From DAISIK01 sp036822055 (lineage in GTDB: Bacteria > Verrucomicrobiota > Verrucomicrobiia > Opitutales > Puniceicoccaceae), in contig DAISIK010000024.1 of assembly GCA_036822055.1 (NCBI GenBank), positions 1 through 46,098 of the forward strand: a stretch of 46,098 nucleotides of DNA, read 5' to 3'. Position 1 is the stretch's first letter. Each line of letters opens with the position of its first letter. Shown here piece after piece: positions 27,879-36,861 of the stretch. The notes beneath the pieces were generated by a model, which saw only the letters and a list, made by a program, of their open reading frames with translations, did no database searches and had not been told where the DNA came from. The translations under genes were made by a program, and so were the position numbers.

Positions 27879-29828
27879 ATGAGATTTCGCCTTACCATCA
27901 TCCTCGCCGTTCTCAACTTCATCGTCTTCGGCACGATTTATTACCTCGAATTTGGCCCCGGCAGCTCCGCCCAAAAACTAGCTCCTTCGGGTAGTATCCT
28001 CGGCTCGGAAATCCTCAAGGCAACCCGCATCGAGATCTCCGGTCCCAGCCTTCCCTTCGGTCGTGTCCTCGAACGGGAGAAAGAGAGCTGGATCATCCGC
28101 CAACCTGTCCAGTGGCGCGCCAATCCCAACGCCATCGATCGGATTCTCAACCAGCTTGTCCTCCTTCGCAACCTGGCCAGTTTTTCGGTCTCGGAGGTCC
28201 GCAGCAGTGGACAAACCCTCGCCGACTACGGACTATCAGAGCCTACCCTCAACCTCTCTATCGAAGTTGGTAACCGCACCATTGATCTCGCCGTTGGCTC
28301 TCCCCCCGACGTTAAAGAAAGGTTCTACCTACTCGTGAAAACGGAAGAGAAGATCTTTGTTATCGATCAGGAACTCTTCAAATCCATCGTCATCGACATT
28401 GGAGATCTTCAGGACAACAACCTCTTTGCCTTCGACCTTTTCTCCGTCAATCGATTCAGCTTTGAGGACGTGGAGCGGGGAACTCAGCCCGTCCAAGTCC
28501 ACCAGATAGGGGACTCCTGGTTCATCGAAGCTCCCATCTCCAGCCGGGCCAACGATGGTAGGGTAGATGCTCGCTTGAACGCCGTCCTCAACCTCCAGAT
28601 CAATCGCTTCCTCGTCGGCGAGGTTCGCAATGAGGCACTCGCAATCCTCGAAAGCCCAGAGGCCCGGCTCGTCCTCCAGACCGAAAACGCTACCGAGACC
28701 CTTCTCCTCTCCGAACCTCCGAACAATGATCCCGAGGCTCCCACCCTCCTCGCCAAGTTTGAAAATAATCCCACCGTCTTCACCATTTCGGCCGCCCCAT
28801 TCGCAGGCTTTTCCAACGCCCTTGACCATTTCCGCGAGCGGAACATCATGACCTTTCTCGTCGAGCAGCTGGACAAGATCGAGGTGGCTGGCCCCCTCCG
28901 AAAAACCACCATCCAGCGTCTTGAAAACAAACTCTGGCAGGTTGTCTCCCGCTCCGAGGGGGCCGACGAGCCAACCCGCTTTCTCGCCGATCCACTGATC
29001 GTCGCCGATGCCATGGACTCACTTCTCGGGCTTCGAGTGGTTAGTTTTGTCGACGATGCCCCCACCGCGTCTGCTCTCGCCCAATACGGGCTCCTCGACC
29101 CTTTCCTCACCATCTCGACCCGCGACGCCAATGGCCAGGAGCAGAGCCTTCTCCTCGGTGCCTTCAGCGAATCGGACCAGCTTCTCTTCGCTAAAAGACT
29201 CTCCGAGCCATTTGTCTTCAAGATCCCCCTCGACCCAGTTCGCATCCTCCCCCTCAATCCGCTCCACTATCGCATCCGGCTTCTCCGCTCCGTTCCTGAC
29301 CAAGCCATCCTCACCGAAATCACCCTCGAGGAAATTGCCTCCCGCACCCCCATCCTCCGAGTGGTCAAGGATATCCAAAGCGAGAGCTGGATCTCCAAGG
29401 TTGCCCCCCTGACTCCCGAGCAGTTGACTCCCTTTGCGATCATCGAAGCCTATGCCAAGTCCTTCCGGGTGGGAACCTACCTCGGAGATCAGGTTGGTTC
29501 CGCCATTGCTCTCGATGGTGAGGAAGCCACTCCATGGACTTACCAAATGACGGTCTCCTACCAACTTCCCGGATCTTCCGGCGACCAGGTCGAGGAGCTG
29601 AGATACCTCCTCACTTCCCGAACATCTGGCACCCTCCAAGCCGGTGCCTCGGTCGAGGATTCCCTCACCTTCACCCTTCCCCTCGAACTTATAGAAGCCC
29701 TCGCCGCCTTCCTCACCGAATTACCCTCGCAACCAATCTTTGAGGAGTTGGAAGCCATCGATCGGGATGCCAAGGTCCGCCCCCTGCTCGAGGAACTGCT
29801 ACCCGACGGAGTTGAGGATCTTTTTTGA
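27879..29828 (+). CDS. DUF4340 domain-containing protein
   Basis: 649-residue protein with one N-terminal membrane anchor (about 4-25) and a long periplasmic part. DUF4340 features are visible: WIIRQPVQWRANPNAIDRIL near 70-90, LADYGLSEPTLNLSI near 112-126, and a second copy of the same pattern near 400 (SALAQYGLLDPFLTIS), so the domain occurs at least twice. It starts 12 bp after the gldG-like stop and clearly belongs to that operon. The family has no known biochemical activity; the repeated domain and the anchor suggest an extracytoplasmic binding or scaffold role for the exporter (inference). Confidence 0.88.
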   Translation: MRFRLTIILAVLNFIVFGTIYYLEFGPGSSAQKLAPSGSILGSEILKATRIEISGPSLPFGRVLEREKESWIIRQPVQWRANPNAIDRILNQLVLLRNLASFSVSEVRSSGQTLADYGLSEPTLNLSIEVGNRTIDLAVGSPPDVKERFYLLVKTEEKIFVIDQELFKSIVIDIGDLQDNNLFAFDLFSVNRFSFEDVERGTQPVQVHQIGDSWFIEAPISSRANDGRVDARLNAVLNLQINRFLVGEVRNEALAILESPEARLVLQTENATETLLLSEPPNNDPEAPTLLAKFENNPTVFTISAAPFAGFSNALDHFRERNIMTFLVEQLDKIEVAGPLRKTTIQRLENKLWQVVSRSEGADEPTRFLADPLIVADAMDSLLGLRVVSFVDDAPTASALAQYGLLDPFLTISTRDANGQEQSLLLGAFSESDQLLFAKRLSEPFVFKIPLDPVRILPLNPLHYRIRLLRSVPDQAILTEITLEEIASRTPILRVVKDIQSESWISKVAPLTPEQLTPFAIIEAYAKSFRVGTYLGDQVGSAIALDGEEATPWTYQMTVSYQLPGSSGDQVEELRYLLTSRTSGTLQAGASVEDSLTFTLPLELIEALAAFLTELPSQPIFEELEAIDRDAKVRPLLEELLPDGVEDLF

Positions 29829-30188
29829 TTCCCGGCCAGCCACCTGGCATTCTGGCGAAACTTCTCCTCCTCAGTCACTTGAGCGAGCTTTACCCGACCC
29901 CGCTGCCCCCTCCAACCATCCACCACAGGAACCGACCCTCCCCACTCGGTGTCAACCTCCCCAGGTGATGTCTCGCCGACCACCTTCCCCGGCATGGCGC
30001 CACCCATCCCAAATTTGCAGCCAACTTTCCTGACCTGATCTTCAAGTCCCGGCGGTATGCATCATCTGTTCTTCATTCCCAAAAGTTTTCGTTAGCGTCC
30101 TTCCTTTCGCCTTCCCTCCTTTCCCTCAAAAGATTCCAATCCAGTATTTCTCCATCCAGCAACCACCCAAATCCTGCCCTGATCTGCT
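29829..30188. other. 360-bp gap with an uncharacterised antisense reading frame
   Basis: Between the DUF4340 and AsmA-like genes there is no plus-strand gene. On the minus strand a frame is open from a stop at about 30061-30063 down through the gap and into the antisense of the DUF4340 gene. Its 75-80 codons in the gap read as balanced, protein-like sequence (for example VTEEEKFRQNARWLAGN), with ATG codons at 30007 and 29995. I recognise no family. It may be a remnant, a small antisense gene or chance. The last 120 bases before 30188 are pyrimidine-rich and hold the presumed leader of the next gene. Confidence 0.35.
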
Positions 30189-32849
30189 ATGAGGACTTGT
30201 CGACACAGCTGCTGTATCGGGGGGTTCCTTTGGCTCTTCACTGCTCTGCTCTTCCTCGGCCTGATCTGCCAAATTGCCCTCCTCGTCGTTGTCCGCTTCG
30301 GCGTCGGTGTCCCCCTCCCCGTCAGACCGGTGGAAAACTTCGTCTCCCACAAACTGGACCACCAGTACGTCGTTTCTATTGATCGCATCTCCATCAACCC
30401 GGACGCCGTCATCCTCGCTCAAGGGCTTCAACTCCGCGATCCGCACCACCGATCACCGATTCTCACCGTCGAGAGTCTCGAAATCGATCTTTTCGCTCCC
30501 GGCATCCTGATCGGTAGCTTCGTACCGGAGTCGATCAGGCTTCAGAACCTCACCCTTTTTGAGGCCAACACCCTCTTTGCCTATCCACGGCCCATCGCAA
30601 CCATCCCCTCCCTCCACCTCGTGGAGGATAGAGCCGGTTGGCACCTCCGGGATGCCTTCGCTAAAATTGCCAACCTCGAGCTAATTGGTCTTGGGACACT
30701 CTCCCTTCCCTCAACCTCAAAAGGTCTCCCCCCACCCGATTGGAATCAAATCCATCACCAGGTAACCAAAGCCATTGACACCGTCACGGCCATTTCGAGC
30801 GACTTTACGGAGCCGGTTTTGGTCATCGAAGCTCAACCCCGCCGACACCAGGGCTCTGAACTCTTCTGGACCCTCAAGTCCCCCGACATCTCACTTCCGG
30901 GGGACTTCCGCCTCTCCCAGGTGGTGCTCCAAGGGTCCGCCCGACTGTTTGATGGACCGCCCCGTATCCAATTTTCAACTACAATCGAGGAAATCGACCA
31001 TCCGGACTTCAACCTCGACCACGTCCAGCTCCGCTCCAATCTCACCTTATCAGCGGGCAGAAAGCGCCCTACCCTCCATCATCTCGACCTTTCCATCCTG
31101 TCCATCCAGGCCTATGGAGAGTCCGTTGATGGCTTTATCGGCCGCATTGAGGACCCTTTCTCGGGCCGTCTCCGCTTTGCATGCAGCGCTTCTTTTCGGG
31201 AAAACCCGGTCATCCTCCGCGGCGACCTCGATAGCCGCAGCATCTCGGGGATCCTCGCTGCCGAGGTTGATCTCGATCCTCACTCCCTCGTCGGACTCGT
31301 CCCGGGCTCTGAATTCATTCAGGAACACCTCCAGGTAGGTCGACCCCTTCACCTTCAACTCGCCTCCTACCTCCGCCCTGGTGGCATCCCGGACTCCATC
31401 GGCTTTTTCCTACACGCCAGCCAACCGAGGCTCGCCGGTCTCGTTGGGCAACAGGTCTACGGAAAGGGGGTCCTCGACCGCCGCAAGCTTCACGTTGAGC
31501 GATTTCATTTCGACACCCGACGCTACCAGCTCGGGGGAGCCTTCTCCCTCGATTTTACCAATAGTGATTATCGGATCATCCTCAACGGTCAGTTCCTGCC
31601 CGAGGAAATCAACCAATGGTTTGAACCGTGGTGGGAGAACCTCTGGAGCCGCTTTGAACTCACCGACCTTCCCAACCTCGACTTTTATATCCGCAGTAAC
31701 CTCCTGGTTGACCGGGATCGCGAACTCTTTGGCCGCCTAACCCTTCCACCCACTCGCATCAATCAATACCCGATCGACTTCGCCGATGCCCGCGTCTGGG
31801 GCGACGAACGCTTCCTCACCATCAAAATCAATCAGGCAACCTCAGGCCCAAACCAAGCCTCAGGCTACCTTCACTATTTTTACGCCCCAGAGGACGACCT
31901 TCTCGTCGGCCGAGCCTACGATTTTTCCGGCACTCTTGCCATCCCGGATGACTTCCAGCTCGCCGGAGACTACGTCCGCAACCTCCTTTCCAGCTGCCAG
32001 TTCGAGGGACCCGTATCCCTCAGACTGTCTGGAAACGTTATCGAAGAAGATGCCCCCGCCAGCTTCAAACGCTTCCAACACCTCACCGTCGTTGGAGAAA
32101 CCAAACATCCTGCTCGCATTGCCGGTCTCTCCCTCGACAGCCTCGCCCTCGAGCTGAAATATGCCAACGACATTGTTGACATTACGCCACTTGAGTTCCG
32201 CATTGCCGGAGGTCACGGCGAGGGTCGCATCCGCTGGTTCCCCAACCGCACGGATCCCCTCGATCTCGAAATCAAGCTCCTTGGCTCGAACCCCCGTCTC
32301 CTCATTGAATCGACCGCAGCTCTCCGCAATAATGTCGCCTTTGAAGCTGGCGACTCCCTCGGAGATCCAGCTGGTACGGTAAATCTCGTTTCCGAACTTC
32401 GCGGCGATCCCGCCGATCCCTTCGGTTTCAATGGCACCCTTTCTCTTGAGGTACTCTCCAGCGACCTCGGAGAGGTCCGCTTTCTCGGCATTCTCTCGGA
32501 CCTCCTTTCCGCCGCCCCACCACCCTTCAAGATTGGTTCCCTCAGCTTCAACCGCCTCTCCTCCGAGATCCGTCTCCGAGACCGGGAACTCATCTTCGAT
32601 AAGCTCGCCCTTTTTAGCCCCTCTAGCCGGATTGAGGGTACCGGTACCTTTGCCTTTGCCAATCAATCTATCCAGATGAAGCTCCGCGCCTTTCTCTTCC
32701 AGGAAACCTCCTTCCCCCTCATCAACTTTGTTGCGCAAATCTTCAATCCCATCACCCGCATCCTCGAGTTCAGGCTTTCCGGAAACATCGACGACCGGAA
32801 CATCCGACTCGACCTCAATCCCGTCAGGATCTTCGACCCAAACTCCTGA
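30189..32849 (+). CDS. large AsmA-like envelope protein
   Basis: 886 residues with one N-terminal membrane helix (about 10-35) and a long beta-rich extracytoplasmic region. The C-terminal 150 residues have the AsmA/YhdP-type pattern: a GTLSLEVLSSDLG strand, LSDLLSAAPPPFKIGSLSFNRLSSEI, then an FDKLALFSPSSRIEGTGTFAF module and a closing beta segment. Proteins of this kind form hydrophobic grooves that bridge the periplasm and move phospholipids to the outer membrane. It follows the exporter block after a 360-bp gap and precedes the sulfotransferase by 11 bp. AsmA-like assignment rests on pattern, so the exact subfamily is open. Confidence 0.75.
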   Translation: MRTCRHSCCIGGFLWLFTALLFLGLICQIALLVVVRFGVGVPLPVRPVENFVSHKLDHQYVVSIDRISINPDAVILAQGLQLRDPHHRSPILTVESLEIDLFAPGILIGSFVPESIRLQNLTLFEANTLFAYPRPIATIPSLHLVEDRAGWHLRDAFAKIANLELIGLGTLSLPSTSKGLPPPDWNQIHHQVTKAIDTVTAISSDFTEPVLVIEAQPRRHQGSELFWTLKSPDISLPGDFRLSQVVLQGSARLFDGPPRIQFSTTIEEIDHPDFNLDHVQLRSNLTLSAGRKRPTLHHLDLSILSIQAYGESVDGFIGRIEDPFSGRLRFACSASFRENPVILRGDLDSRSISGILAAEVDLDPHSLVGLVPGSEFIQEHLQVGRPLHLQLASYLRPGGIPDSIGFFLHASQPRLAGLVGQQVYGKGVLDRRKLHVERFHFDTRRYQLGGAFSLDFTNSDYRIILNGQFLPEEINQWFEPWWENLWSRFELTDLPNLDFYIRSNLLVDRDRELFGRLTLPPTRINQYPIDFADARVWGDERFLTIKINQATSGPNQASGYLHYFYAPEDDLLVGRAYDFSGTLAIPDDFQLAGDYVRNLLSSCQFEGPVSLRLSGNVIEEDAPASFKRFQHLTVVGETKHPARIAGLSLDSLALELKYANDIVDITPLEFRIAGGHGEGRIRWFPNRTDPLDLEIKLLGSNPRLLIESTAALRNNVAFEAGDSLGDPAGTVNLVSELRGDPADPFGFNGTLSLEVLSSDLGEVRFLGILSDLLSAAPPPFKIGSLSFNRLSSEIRLRDRELIFDKLALFSPSSRIEGTGTFAFANQSIQMKLRAFLFQETSFPLINFVAQIFNPITRILEFRLSGNIDDRNIRLDLNPVRIFDPNS

Positions 32850-32860
32850 GGGTTCACTCT

Positions 32861-33664
32861 TTGAAAGACCACCTGCAACTCTTCTTCAAACGGACCCTCC
32901 TCCGTCTCCGCGTTCGCAAACTGATCGACCACCGCAGAGCAAGAGCCCAGCCGCACGCCATTTTCATCTGGATCCCCAAAACGGCTGGAACCAGCCTCTT
33001 GAGCGCCCTTGCAAATTCCGGCTGCCGAAAGTTCAAATCCCTCGACCGCTTGCGCTATCAATACGCTCCCGGCGGGTTGGTCACCTTTAGTCACGTAAGC
33101 CTCGCCTCCCTGGTTGAGCACAAGATCCTTCCGATTGAAATCTACCTTCGATCGTGGAGATTCACGTTTGTCCGTCATCCCGTCGAGCGCGCCCTCTCCC
33201 TCTTTGGTTACCTCCATGCCAAAGGGGTACTCCCCAAAAACATGGTTTGGGAGCAATTTGTCGAACACCTCACCGATCCACCCCCGCTACCCCAACTCAG
33301 CCGCTTCGAGCAAGCAAAGCTAAACTACGAGGGCGACTCCCTCCAGTGGCACGACGGTGCCGTTCCCTTGCCCGGGCTCTTCAACTCGCTCGCTCTGTCC
33401 CAGTGTGCCCCCCAAACCGCCTGGCTCCGTTTGCCCACGACTCCGGCCCACCTTCCCAGCCAACAGCCTCTCGTCCACTGGGTCGGCCGCTTCGAATCCC
33501 TACCGGCTGACTTCGCCCAAATCTGTCGTCACCTCGGTCTTCCACCCACCAGATTGCCCTGGAAAAACCGGGCCTCTGACACCCCTCCTCCCACCGTCAG
33601 CGCGGGGGATCGGCAGAAGCTCGAATCCATCTATGCCGCCGACTACGAGGCTTTCGGTTACTGA
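32861..33664 (+). CDS. sulfotransferase family protein
   Basis: Transfers sulfate from PAPS to a carbohydrate or lipid. The 5'-phosphosulfate loop is PKTAGTS at 39-45 and the 3'-phosphate motif is RHPVERALS at 105-113, both in the form of the sulfotransferase family 2 group. Length 267. Start TTG 32861 is favoured by GAGG eight bases upstream and by the 11-bp spacing from the AsmA-like gene. The acceptor is unknown; beside an AsmA-like protein and an exporter, a cell-envelope glycan or lipid is a reasonable guess. Its 3' end overlaps the convergent SDR gene by 7 bp. Confidence 0.87.
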   Translation: MKDHLQLFFKRTLLRLRVRKLIDHRRARAQPHAIFIWIPKTAGTSLLSALANSGCRKFKSLDRLRYQYAPGGLVTFSHVSLASLVEHKILPIEIYLRSWRFTFVRHPVERALSLFGYLHAKGVLPKNMVWEQFVEHLTDPPPLPQLSRFEQAKLNYEGDSLQWHDGAVPLPGLFNSLALSQCAPQTAWLRLPTTPAHLPSQQPLVHWVGRFESLPADFAQICRHLGLPPTRLPWKNRASDTPPPTVSAGDRQKLESIYAADYEAFGY

Positions 33665-35178
33665 GTCTCGGAGCCCCGCTCGCGCTCCAGCTCCCGTCGC
33701 CACTCCTTTCGCAAAAACCTTCTGAACCACCGCATCACCAGGGCATGGATTGGAGCCTGCGTCACCGTATAGATCCACCATGGTAGAGCCGGCAAAAAAT
33801 CGTGGATTGCAGCGATCGTCTCCCGCGTCCCCTCAATGTCCCGAAACTCAAAACGCGCCCGCCGATTATCTTCCAACGGCCCGGCCAACCAACCCCCATC
33901 AATCCAATACAGCATCCGATCCTCCGAACTATGGGCCGGTGCAAAGGTCAACTGTAACATCGGCTTGGATACAAAACGAAGAAAGAAGCGACAAGTGCCC
34001 GTCTCGTCGACCCGGGTCAGAACCAAGGGTCTCGTCACCTTGGGAATCCAGCCGAAGTAAACCGAGGCAATCTTGCGCGCATTCCAGCCTTCCGGCCGAT
34101 TGATCCGCTGGATCGATCGCACCCGACTCAGCTCCCGAATCGCCACATCGTCCGACCGCCGCATGAAATCTCGCGGATTCGGGAGAAGGTGCCTTCGGTC
34201 TTCAGTTAGCGAGCCAACGAGGGCATCCTCGAAAGAGATTTGCCCCGGCTCTAGCAACCCGCGTAGCGGATTGTCACGCGGCACCATCGGGTGGCGCAGA
34301 CTCTCGAGCAGTGGATTGACGAGAGCCCCCGAACTTTTGCTCACCACCTGCACCCACAGCCGGGAGAGACCAATCGCATGGATCGGCGCTCTCAAGAACC
34401 TGCGCTTCAATCCCATTACCCCGGCTGTCAGCTTGATCATCTCTGCGTAGGTGAGTTTCTCCGTTCCAGCCAAATCATAGGCCCGACCGGGCTCCACCTT
34501 CTTTGCCAGGACCAACTCCACTGCCCGGCAGAGATCCCCGATCGCCAGTGGATAAGTCGGGCTGCCCGACCATTTTGGTAGAATCATCACCGGCAGCCGC
34601 CTTACCAGATTGATCAAAATTCGGATCGAGGACCCTCCCGGCCCGATGATCATCCCGGCCCGCAAAGAGGTCAGAGGCACCCCCCTCCCGCCCAGAATGC
34701 GTTCAACTTCGTGCCGACTTCTCAAGTGCAGCGAAAATTCCTCCTCCGGCAAGTCCGGCAGAATGCCACCTACGTAGAGGATCCCCTTCAAACCATTGAT
34801 CGCGGCAGCCCGTGCGAAATTATCAGCCAAGAGAAGATCGAGATCCGAGAAGTCGGCCTGGACCAAACGGGCCGAGGGCTTCATCGAGTGCACGAGATAG
34901 ATGGCATACGCTGCCCCCCTCATGCTCTCCTCCAGCGTCCGCATTCCAAAAAGGTCGCACTCGACCCAGCGGACCCCATCCATTTCGCTCGGGGTTTCAG
35001 CTCGCTTTCTCGAACGGGTCAGCGCCCGGATCGGGTAAACCCCCGCCAGTCGACGCATCAAATGGGTGCCCACAAAGCCGCTCGCTCCAGCGATTACGAT
35101 CTCTCCCTGTGAACCCTCCACCTGCAAAACCAAATCCCAGAAACCGAATTGATCAACCTTTGGCGAGTCAGCTTGCAA
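33658..35178 (-). CDS. NAD(P)-binding SDR protein with C-terminal DUF2867-type domain
   Basis: 506 residues. The N-terminal extended SDR fold has the nucleotide loop GASGFVG (31-37), CDLFG and an acidic-basic set typical of the NmrA/atypical SDR group, with a membrane-associated or quinone-related feel; the Tyr-Lys catalytic pair is not obvious. From about 350 on, a START-like domain (DUF2867) shows WIPKVTRPLVL and YWIDGGWLAG, and ends in a hydrophobic-basic tail (PWWIYTVTQAPIHALVMRWFRRF), possibly amphipathic. Start is uncertain: GTG at 35121 also fits the fold. The gene is divergent from the Dabb gene by 30 bp and tail-overlaps the sulfotransferase gene. Substrate is unknown. Confidence 0.8.
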   Translation of the reverse strand: MQADSPKVDQFGFWDLVLQVEGSQGEIVIAGASGFVGTHLMRRLAGVYPIRALTRSRKRAETPSEMDGVRWVECDLFGMRTLEESMRGAAYAIYLVHSMKPSARLVQADFSDLDLLLADNFARAAAINGLKGILYVGGILPDLPEEEFSLHLRSRHEVERILGGRGVPLTSLRAGMIIGPGGSSIRILINLVRRLPVMILPKWSGSPTYPLAIGDLCRAVELVLAKKVEPGRAYDLAGTEKLTYAEMIKLTAGVMGLKRRFLRAPIHAIGLSRLWVQVVSKSSGALVNPLLESLRHPMVPRDNPLRGLLEPGQISFEDALVGSLTEDRRHLLPNPRDFMRRSDDVAIRELSRVRSIQRINRPEGWNARKIASVYFGWIPKVTRPLVLTRVDETGTCRFFLRFVSKPMLQLTFAPAHSSEDRMLYWIDGGWLAGPLEDNRRARFEFRDIEGTRETIAAIHDFLPALPWWIYTVTQAPIHALVMRWFRRFLRKEWRRELERERGSETQ

Positions 35179-35208
35179 CTTGGTCGTCCCCCTAACTTAA
35201 TCTTCACC

Positions 35209-35508
35209 ATGCTGGTCCACTCTGTCTTTTTCTGGTTGCGCGAGGATTTAACATCCGAACAACGGCAAAATTTCGCCTCGGCTCTCCACACCCTCTCGAC
35301 AATCGAGAGCATTCACGCAGTCTACATCGGGACGCCCGCCCCCACCCCGCCCCGGCCGGTTATCGACGCTTCCTACGATTTTGCCCTCACCGTTATCTTC
35401 TCCCGCTCCGAGGACCATGACCGCTACCAGGAAGATCCAGTCCACCAGCAGTTCATCAGCGAAAACAAGCACCTCTGGACCAAGGTCCAGATCTACGATG
35501 CCGCCTAG
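35209..35508 (+). CDS. Dabb family protein (stress-responsive A/B barrel)
   Basis: 99-residue dimeric alpha/beta-barrel protein. The MLVHSVFFWLRED start, the ALHTLSTIESIHAVYIGTPA middle and the HDRYQEDPVHQQFI helix-strand are the standard Dabb pattern. The open frame runs back to 35149, but ATG 35209 is the conserved start. Dabb members include heme-binding, plant stress and monooxygenase-like proteins, so no specific role is claimed. It is followed 12 bp later by the outer-membrane barrel gene. Confidence 0.87.
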   Translation: MLVHSVFFWLREDLTSEQRQNFASALHTLSTIESIHAVYIGTPAPTPPRPVIDASYDFALTVIFSRSEDHDRYQEDPVHQQFISENKHLWTKVQIYDAA

Positions 35509-35520
35509 ATTTTTTCTCCC

Positions 35521-36039
35521 ATGAAGATCAAAAACCAATCCTCACTCCTCGCTCTCGTCGCTGCCCTCATCTTTTGCCCAAGCGCTCTCTCCGCTTCGGT
35601 TTTTGCCGCTCAGTTCGGTGGCTTCTACAGCGTCCTCGACGGAAAAGACAGCGGCGTGGGTCACGGCGGGGGAGTCATCTTTCGCAGTCAAATCGTCGGT
35701 ATTCTCGGTGCCGATGCTCGCATCGGATACCTTGATTTCGAAAGGGACGGCTTTTCTATGATCCCCCTCGAGGCCGCCATCATTGCTCGGGCACCAGTTC
35801 CTTTTCTGGCAGTTTACGGAGGTCTTGGAGGCGGGGTCTATTTCATCAACGCCGACCGCAACGACTACGAAAACCAAACCGGCTTCTTTCCCGTCCTCGG
35901 CGCAGAGTTCAAAGTCTCCGAACTCGTTCTTTTCGCCGAGGGCCGCTACCTCTTTCTCAAAGCCGACCGCAAATCCGGAATCGGCCAGGATGATCTTACC
36001 GGCCCCGGATTTAACCTCGGGCTCTCTTTTCACTTCTGA
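35521..36039 (+). CDS. small outer-membrane beta-barrel protein
   Basis: 172-residue protein with a signal peptide (about 1-28, ending LSASVFAA) and then eight or so alternating amphipathic strands with many glycines and aromatics, for example FLAVYGGLGGGVYF and LFAEGRYLFL. It ends in aromatic LSFHF, the C-terminal signature recognised by the Bam complex. It resembles OmpW/OprG-like or generic outer-membrane beta-barrels; no specific ligand can be named. The Dabb gene is immediately upstream and the RNase III-like gene 33 bp downstream. Confidence 0.75.
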   Translation: MKIKNQSSLLALVAALIFCPSALSASVFAAQFGGFYSVLDGKDSGVGHGGGVIFRSQIVGILGADARIGYLDFERDGFSMIPLEAAIIARAPVPFLAVYGGLGGGVYFINADRNDYENQTGFFPVLGAEFKVSELVLFAEGRYLFLKADRKSGIGQDDLTGPGFNLGLSFHF

Positions 36040-36072
36040 AGCACCTCACCGTCCACCGGTTCATTCGCAACA

Positions 36073-36369
36073 ATGGCAGTACACGAGACGCGTGAAATTC
36101 GCGAGGCCGCCTGGATTGGAGATGCCGTGCTCGCCCTCATCATTCGCGAACAGATTCTCAAGTCTGGCCACACTTTTGAGTCCGGCGCCGACCGCCTCCA
36201 GCAGGAATTAACCTCCAACAAGTTTCTAAATCGCTTCGGTCGACCATCTGCAATCGAGGCTGAGATCGGCATGGCTTACACCTCAGGTGGAGTCACCGCT
36301 GCCAGGGATTGGATCGAACAGCACCTTGGCAACCACATCCGCAAGATCATTCGTCCCGAACGAATCTAG
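36073..36369 (+). CDS. RNase III-like domain protein, shortened, active site incomplete
   Basis: 98 residues that align with the endonuclease domain of RNase III or Mini-III: WIGDAVLALIIREQIL (14-29) matches the catalytic helix and EIGMAYTSGGVTAARDWIEQHL (64-85) the C-terminal helix pair. D17 and E62 are retained, but the first helix position usually Glu is A13 and the second aspartate position is S59. There is no double-stranded RNA-binding domain. Mini-III also lacks one of these positions, so activity is possible but unsure. The gene could be a Mini-RNase III involved in 23S rRNA maturation, or an inactive relative. Start ATG 36073. Confidence 0.7.
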   Translation: MAVHETREIREAAWIGDAVLALIIREQILKSGHTFESGADRLQQELTSNKFLNRFGRPSAIEAEIGMAYTSGGVTAARDWIEQHLGNHIRKIIRPERI

Positions 36370-36371
36370 AA

Positions 36372-36403
36372 CCCCGGGCCAGACTACCGTTCTCCAGCCG
36401 GGG
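36372..36403. terminator. hairpin between convergent genes, weak
   Basis: CCCCGG (36372-36377) pairs with CCGGGG (36398-36403) across a 20-base loop, between the ends of the RNase III-like and exbD genes. No T run is present, so this is a weak or rho-assisted stop at best. Confidence 0.3.
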
Positions 36404-36414
36404 CACCGAGTGGC

Positions 36415-36858
36415 CTAGATCTCATCACCGAGGGCAAATTGCGTCGATTCAATCCTAGCCAAGGCACAGGCGTCCATAACCTTGATGATGGCACTGTGCT
36501 GGGTTCCATCCGCTGGAGCAATCGTCACCCTTGCTTCTGACTTGTTCGCCTCCGCTGCCTCCCGGAATCGAGTCAACATCCCCGCCAACTCTAAGTACCT
36601 TCTTGAGGTGGGGCTGTCGTAGGCAAACTCATTGACGATCACCTGGCCGTCCTCCCGGATTTCGATGATCTGCTCGTCCGGCATTTCAAGCGGCTCATCC
36701 TGCTCCACCGTCCCGGGTAGCTCGAACGAAATGTCTGCCTCCTGCCGATTCAAGGACGCCGCTACCATGAAATAAATCAGCAGCAAAAAAACTGCGTCGA
36801 TCATCGGAGCGATCTGGATCTCTGGCTTGTCCGCCCGACGTTTCTTCAACCTTGCCAT
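36415..36858 (-). CDS. ExbD/TolR family biopolymer transport protein (second copy)
   Basis: 147-residue proton-motive accessory protein with a cytoplasmic lead, a membrane helix at about 19-38 (MIDAVFLLLIYFMVAASL) and a periplasmic domain of TolR type. The aspartate D21 in the MIDAVFLLL helix is the conserved proton-carrying residue. It starts 3 bp after the stop of the first exbD, so they are co-transcribed. Role: couples proton flow through ExbB/TolQ to TonB or Tol work at the outer membrane. No ExbB gene lies on either side within the window. Confidence 0.9.
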   Translation of the reverse strand: MARLKKRRADKPEIQIAPMIDAVFLLLIYFMVAASLNRQEADISFELPGTVEQDEPLEMPDEQIIEIREDGQVIVNEFAYDSPTSRRYLELAGMLTRFREAAEANKSEARVTIAPADGTQHSAIIKVMDACALARIESTQFALGDEI

Positions 36859-36861
36859 CGC

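Noticed and set aside
31860..32738. 292-codon antisense frame inside the AsmA-like gene
   Set aside because: Shadow of the real gene; glutamate/glycine-rich reverse-complement composition.
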